A program made the position numbers and the translations under genes. A stretch of DNA of 7,859 nucleotides from an uncultured Enterobacter sp. GTDB taxonomy: Bacteria; Pseudomonadota; Gammaproteobacteria; Enterobacterales; Enterobacteriaceae. This document shows, piece by piece, positions 5,731-7,859 of this stretch (the first letter of the stretch is position 1; each line of letters starts with the position of its first letter). The notes beneath the pieces were generated by a model that did no database searches, had not been told where the DNA came from, and saw nothing but the letters and a program-made list of their open reading frames with translations. The stretch lies in the NCBI GenBank assembly GCA_946477805.1, contig CAMKZP010000160.1, forward strand, positions 1-7,859, in the 5' to 3' direction.

Positions 5731-6692
5731 TATTCTGCACTTCTTAACGAGATTTCACCGCCCACCCAGGGCTTGATCACGCCGTCCTGTTCAAGAAGCA
5801 ACGCCCCCTGCGCATCAATGCCGCGAGAGGTACCGTAGATCTCTTTATCACCAATCAGCAGCTTAACCGGGCGGTTGATAAAGTTATCCAGCGTCTCCCA
5901 GCGAGACAGGAACGGCGCCAGCCCGTCTTGCTCAAATAGCGTCAGCGAACGGCGCAGTTCATTGATCATACGTACTGCGAGCGTATTACGATCGATGGTG
6001 ATCCCCGCCTCCTGCAGGTTCGTCCAGGCCTGGTTCACGACATCGCTCTGCACATTACGCATCACCATATTCAGCCCGGCACCAATAACGATTTGAGCAG
6101 CATCGCCGGTTTTCCCCGTCAGCTCCACCAGGATACCCGCCAGCTTGCGATCGTTGAGGTAAAGATCGTTGGGCCATTTTACCCGGACCTTATCAGCCCC
6201 CAGATCGTGCAGCACTTCCGCCATTACAATACCGATGACCAGGCTTAGGCCAATCGCAGCGGCGGGGCCTTGCTCAAGCCGCCAGAACATGGACAAATAG
6301 AGATTCGCGCCGAATGGCGAGAACCACTTACGCCCACGACGGCCGCGCCCGGCCTGTTGATACTCCGCGACGCAGGCATCACCGGATTGCAGCTCTGACA
6401 GACGGTCGAGAAGATACTGGTTGGTTGAGTCAATCACCGGCAATACCGCGACGCTGCCCTGGCCAATCTGGCTGCGGATCGCCTCTTCATTCAGCAGTTG
6501 AATCGGCTCCGGCAGGCTGTAGCCTTTACCTGGGACGGTAAAGACATCAACACCCCAGTCGCGCAGCGTCTGAATGTGCTTATTGATGGCGGCGCGGCTC
6601 ATGCCCAGTTGCTCGCCCAGCTGCTCGCCAGAATGAAACTCTCCGTCAGCAAGAATGCCGATCAGGGTTAAGGGAACGGTATTGTCCTTCAC
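5730..6692 (-). CDS. birA: Bifunctional biotin-protein ligase and biotin operon repressor BirA
   Basis: BirA makes biotinyl-5'-AMP and transfers biotin to the acetyl-CoA carboxylase carrier protein; as a biotinyl-AMP-bound dimer it represses the bio operon. Of 320 residues, the N-terminal winged helix (about 1-60) includes the helix-turn-helix with LGMSRAAINKHIQTL at 29-43. The ligase domain has the biotinyl-AMP loop GRGRRGRKW at 115-123, KWPND at 172-176 and the ligand lysine K183 (DRKLAG), with the SH3-like C-terminal domain after about 270. It is one residue shorter than E. coli BirA (321). The start is GTG at 6692-6690 with GGAG 8 bases upstream, inside the end of murB. The overlap with the murB stop is GTGA, so the two are probably cotranscribed and coupled, as in E. 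coli. The neighbour beyond the 3' end is bcsG, whereas I remember coaA there in E. coli. Confidence 0.97.
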   Translation of the reverse strand: MKDNTVPLTLIGILADGEFHSGEQLGEQLGMSRAAINKHIQTLRDWGVDVFTVPGKGYSLPEPIQLLNEEAIRSQIGQGSVAVLPVIDSTNQYLLDRLSELQSGDACVAEYQQAGRGRRGRKWFSPFGANLYLSMFWRLEQGPAAAIGLSLVIGIVMAEVLHDLGADKVRVKWPNDLYLNDRKLAGILVELTGKTGDAAQIVIGAGLNMVMRNVQSDVVNQAWTNLQEAGITIDRNTLAVRMINELRRSLTLFEQDGLAPFLSRWETLDNFINRPVKLLIGDKEIYGTSRGIDAQGALLLEQDGVIKPWVGGEISLRSAE

Positions 6693-7717
6693 GCGATTGT
6701 CTCCACGGCACTCACTTCACCCGTACGGCCAATAAAGCGAACTTCGGGCTCCAGCCAGACGTTAAATTTTTCACCCACACGCTGGCGCACATGGTGTGCC
6801 AGCTGGACGACATCGTCACTGGTGGCATCATTTTGGTTGATTAGCACCAGCGCCTGTTGGCGATGCACGGCAGCGCCGCCCACGGTAGTCCCTTTTAATT
6901 CACACTGGTCTATGAGCCATCCTGCGGCCAGCTTCACGCTGCCATCGACCTGCGGATAATGCGGAGCCGTTGGCCAGCCTGCAAGGAAAGCTTCTGCATT
7001 TTCGCGGCCGATCACCGGGTTTTTAAAGAAGCTGCCGGCATTTCCGTTCACTTTCGGGTCGGGAAGCTTGGTCATCCGCATCTGGCAAACTGACTCAAAC
7101 ACCGCGCGAGGAGTGACGGTTGCGGGGTCAAGACGGGTAAGATCGCCATAGCTGAGGATGGGATTCCACTGCTTCGTCAGACGCAAACCGACGGCGACGA
7201 TCGCAAAGCGATCCTGATAATCATGTTTAAAAATGCTGTCACGATAGCCAAAACGGCACTGCTCTGCGGTCAGACGCAGGGCATTCCCCGTTGCCAGCTC
7301 GATGCAGTCCACGTATTCGCAGACGTTTTTCAGTTCGATGCCGTAGGCGCCGATATTTTGAATAGGCGAGGATCCCGCGCAGCCCGGAATAAGGGCGAGA
7401 TTTTCCAGGCCGGGCATTGCATTATTCAGGGTGTATTGCACCAGCTGGTGCCAGTTTTCTCCGGCTCCCACGTGCAGATGCCAGCTGTCCACGCCCTCTT
7501 TTACGTCAATGCCCATAATGCGGTTGACGATCACGGTTCCCGCAAAATCCTCAAGAAACAGAACGTTGCTTCCTTCGCCCAGAATGAGTACGGGCTCTCC
7601 GTTTTCTGTTGCGTTTTGCCATGCATTCAGCAGCTGCTGAGCATTTTCGGCACGTACAATTTGATTAGCATTCCGTTGAATACCAAAAGTATTCCAGGGC
7701 TTAAGGGAGTGGTTCAT
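6689..7717 (-). CDS. murB: UDP-N-acetylenolpyruvoylglucosamine reductase MurB
   Basis: MurB is a cytoplasmic FAD enzyme that uses NADPH to reduce UDP-GlcNAc-enolpyruvate to UDP-MurNAc, the second committed step of peptidoglycan precursor synthesis. The ATG at 7717 gives 342 residues, equal to E. coli MurB. The FAD-binding part has GEGSNVLF at 47-54, GAGENW at 84-89 and the PGCAGSSPIQNIGAYG loop at 111-126. Catalytic R159, S229 (NGNAGSFF) and E325 (LEPEVRF) sit at the E. coli numbers, and Y190 marks the type I enzyme. The open frame continues 29 codons further to a TTG at 7804, but that stretch covers the promoter region and has no conserved protein sequence, so it is not coding. Transcription probably starts between the rRNA terminator and the gene and continues into birA. 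Confidence 0.97.
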   Translation of the reverse strand: MNHSLKPWNTFGIQRNANQIVRAENAQQLLNAWQNATENGEPVLILGEGSNVLFLEDFAGTVIVNRIMGIDVKEGVDSWHLHVGAGENWHQLVQYTLNNAMPGLENLALIPGCAGSSPIQNIGAYGIELKNVCEYVDCIELATGNALRLTAEQCRFGYRDSIFKHDYQDRFAIVAVGLRLTKQWNPILSYGDLTRLDPATVTPRAVFESVCQMRMTKLPDPKVNGNAGSFFKNPVIGRENAEAFLAGWPTAPHYPQVDGSVKLAAGWLIDQCELKGTTVGGAAVHRQQALVLINQNDATSDDVVQLAHHVRQRVGEKFNVWLEPEVRFIGRTGEVSAVETIA

Positions 7718-7724
7718 AGACGCT

Positions 7725-7729
7725 ATCCT
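7725..7729 (-). promoter_or_regulatory. Ribosome binding site that fixes the murB start
   Basis: On the minus strand AGGAT (7729-7725) lies 7 bases before the ATG at 7717. This spacing, together with exact agreement in length with E. coli MurB, supports the 342-residue start over the longer TTG-started reading. Confidence 0.75.
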
Positions 7730-7752
7730 GATGCAAAAACGCGGATAGTTTA

Positions 7753-7764
7753 CCGTATATACGG
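7753..7764. promoter_or_regulatory. Perfect 12-base palindrome CCGTATATACGG before murB
   Basis: CCGTATATACGG is fully self-complementary and covers the candidate -10 box of murB. It could be an operator or could be incidental. No known regulator consensus is recognised in it. Confidence 0.25.
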
Positions 7765-7784
7765 GGGGATTGGTGATTTGTTTA
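7756..7784 (-). promoter_or_regulatory. Weak candidate promoter for murB-birA
   Basis: On the minus strand TAAACA (7784-7779) and TATATA (7761-7756) are 17 bases apart, each matching 4 of 6 consensus bases. A second -10 candidate, TAAACT, lies slightly downstream (7753-7748) but has no good -35 partner. The region lies after the strong terminator at 7811-7836, so murB needs either its own promoter here or read-through from the rRNA operon. This is a prediction only. Confidence 0.35.
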
Positions 7785-7810
7785 TGGAAAGTAAGGGAAG
7801 ACAAAAACGC

Positions 7811-7836
7811 AAAAAGGCCATCCTTCCGGATGGCCT
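7811..7836 (-). terminator. Intrinsic terminator after the rRNA operon (rrnB T2-like)
   Basis: On the minus strand the arms AGGCCATCC (7836-7828) and GGATGGCCT (7823-7815) pair perfectly around the loop GGAA, followed by a T run (7814-7811) and, after GCG, a second run of five T (7807-7803). The stem, flank and distance from the 5S-like bases resemble the second terminator (T2) after E. coli rrnB as I remember it. It should stop transcription leaving the rRNA operon before murB. Confidence 0.93.
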
Positions 7837-7849
7837 CTTCACTTGTTTG

Positions 7850-7859
7850 ATGCCTGGCA
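7850..7859 (-). rRNA. 3' end of 5S rRNA, or a remnant copy of it (partial)
   Basis: The last ten bases read TGCCAGGCAT on the minus strand, identical to the 3' end of enterobacterial 5S rRNA, and the terminator follows 13 bases later. Only ten bases are visible. In E. coli rrnB a short duplicate of this 5S end precedes T2, so this could be that remnant and not the true rrf gene. Either reading places an rRNA operon just beyond the right edge, on the minus strand. Confidence 0.6.

Noticed and set aside
7718..7804. 29-residue N-terminal extension of MurB from a TTG
   Set aside because: It covers the promoter and ribosome site, has no match to the family, and the ATG at 7717 gives exactly the E. 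coli length with a good ribosome site.
43..7859. Insertion sequences, CRISPR arrays, tRNA genes, phage or toxin-antitoxin genes
   Set aside because: None seen: all coding space is taken by bcs, birA and murB, the gaps are short, and no repeat arrays or transposase motifs appear.

Overview
The window looks like one short Illumina contig from an enterobacterium (family Enterobacteriaceae, Enterobacter-like; genus not resolvable by eye). Every protein-coding gene is recognisable as a close homologue of an Escherichia coli gene: the cellulose (bcs) locus, then birA, murB and the edge of an rRNA operon. No undescribed system is visible. The main points beyond routine annotation are library adapter at the left edge, a gene order that differs from E. 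coli, and a few palindromes in the gaps. All comparisons with E. coli are from memory, not from an alignment run here.

Layout. Positions 1-42 are Nextera adapter with an i5 index, not genomic DNA. Positions 43-2098 (minus strand) hold bcsR, bcsQ and the first 369 codons of bcsA, in that transcription order. A divergent promoter region of 173 bases (2099-2271) follows. Positions 2272-5694 (plus strand) hold bcsE, bcsF and bcsG, each overlapping the next. A 35-base gap filled mainly by a perfect 25-base palindrome separates bcsG from the convergent birA (5730-6692, minus), which overlaps murB (6689-7717, minus). Upstream of murB are a weak promoter candidate, a strong terminator (7811-7836) and ten bases matching the 3' end of 5S rRNA (7850-7859). 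The contig stops where a multi-copy rRNA operon begins.

How the genes work together. BcsA is the inner-membrane cellulose synthase activated by cyclic di-GMP. BcsR and BcsQ form a cytoplasmic complex needed for assembly and stability of the synthase. BcsE binds cyclic di-GMP through a GIL domain and docks on the membrane peptide BcsF. BcsG adds phosphoethanolamine to the nascent glucan. All visible catalytic and ligand residues are intact, and bcsQ codon 6, which is a stop in laboratory E. coli K-12, is a leucine codon here, so the locus appears competent for phosphoethanolamine-cellulose. The rest of bcsA and bcsB, bcsZ, bcsC would lie left of the window. MurB (peptidoglycan precursor synthesis) and BirA (biotin ligase and bio repressor) are housekeeping genes that sit beside rrnB in E. 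coli.

In E. coli the bcs locus and rrnB-murB-birA are far apart on opposite sides of oriC. The order and orientation seen here fit a single inversion roughly symmetric about the origin; a misassembly is the main alternative.
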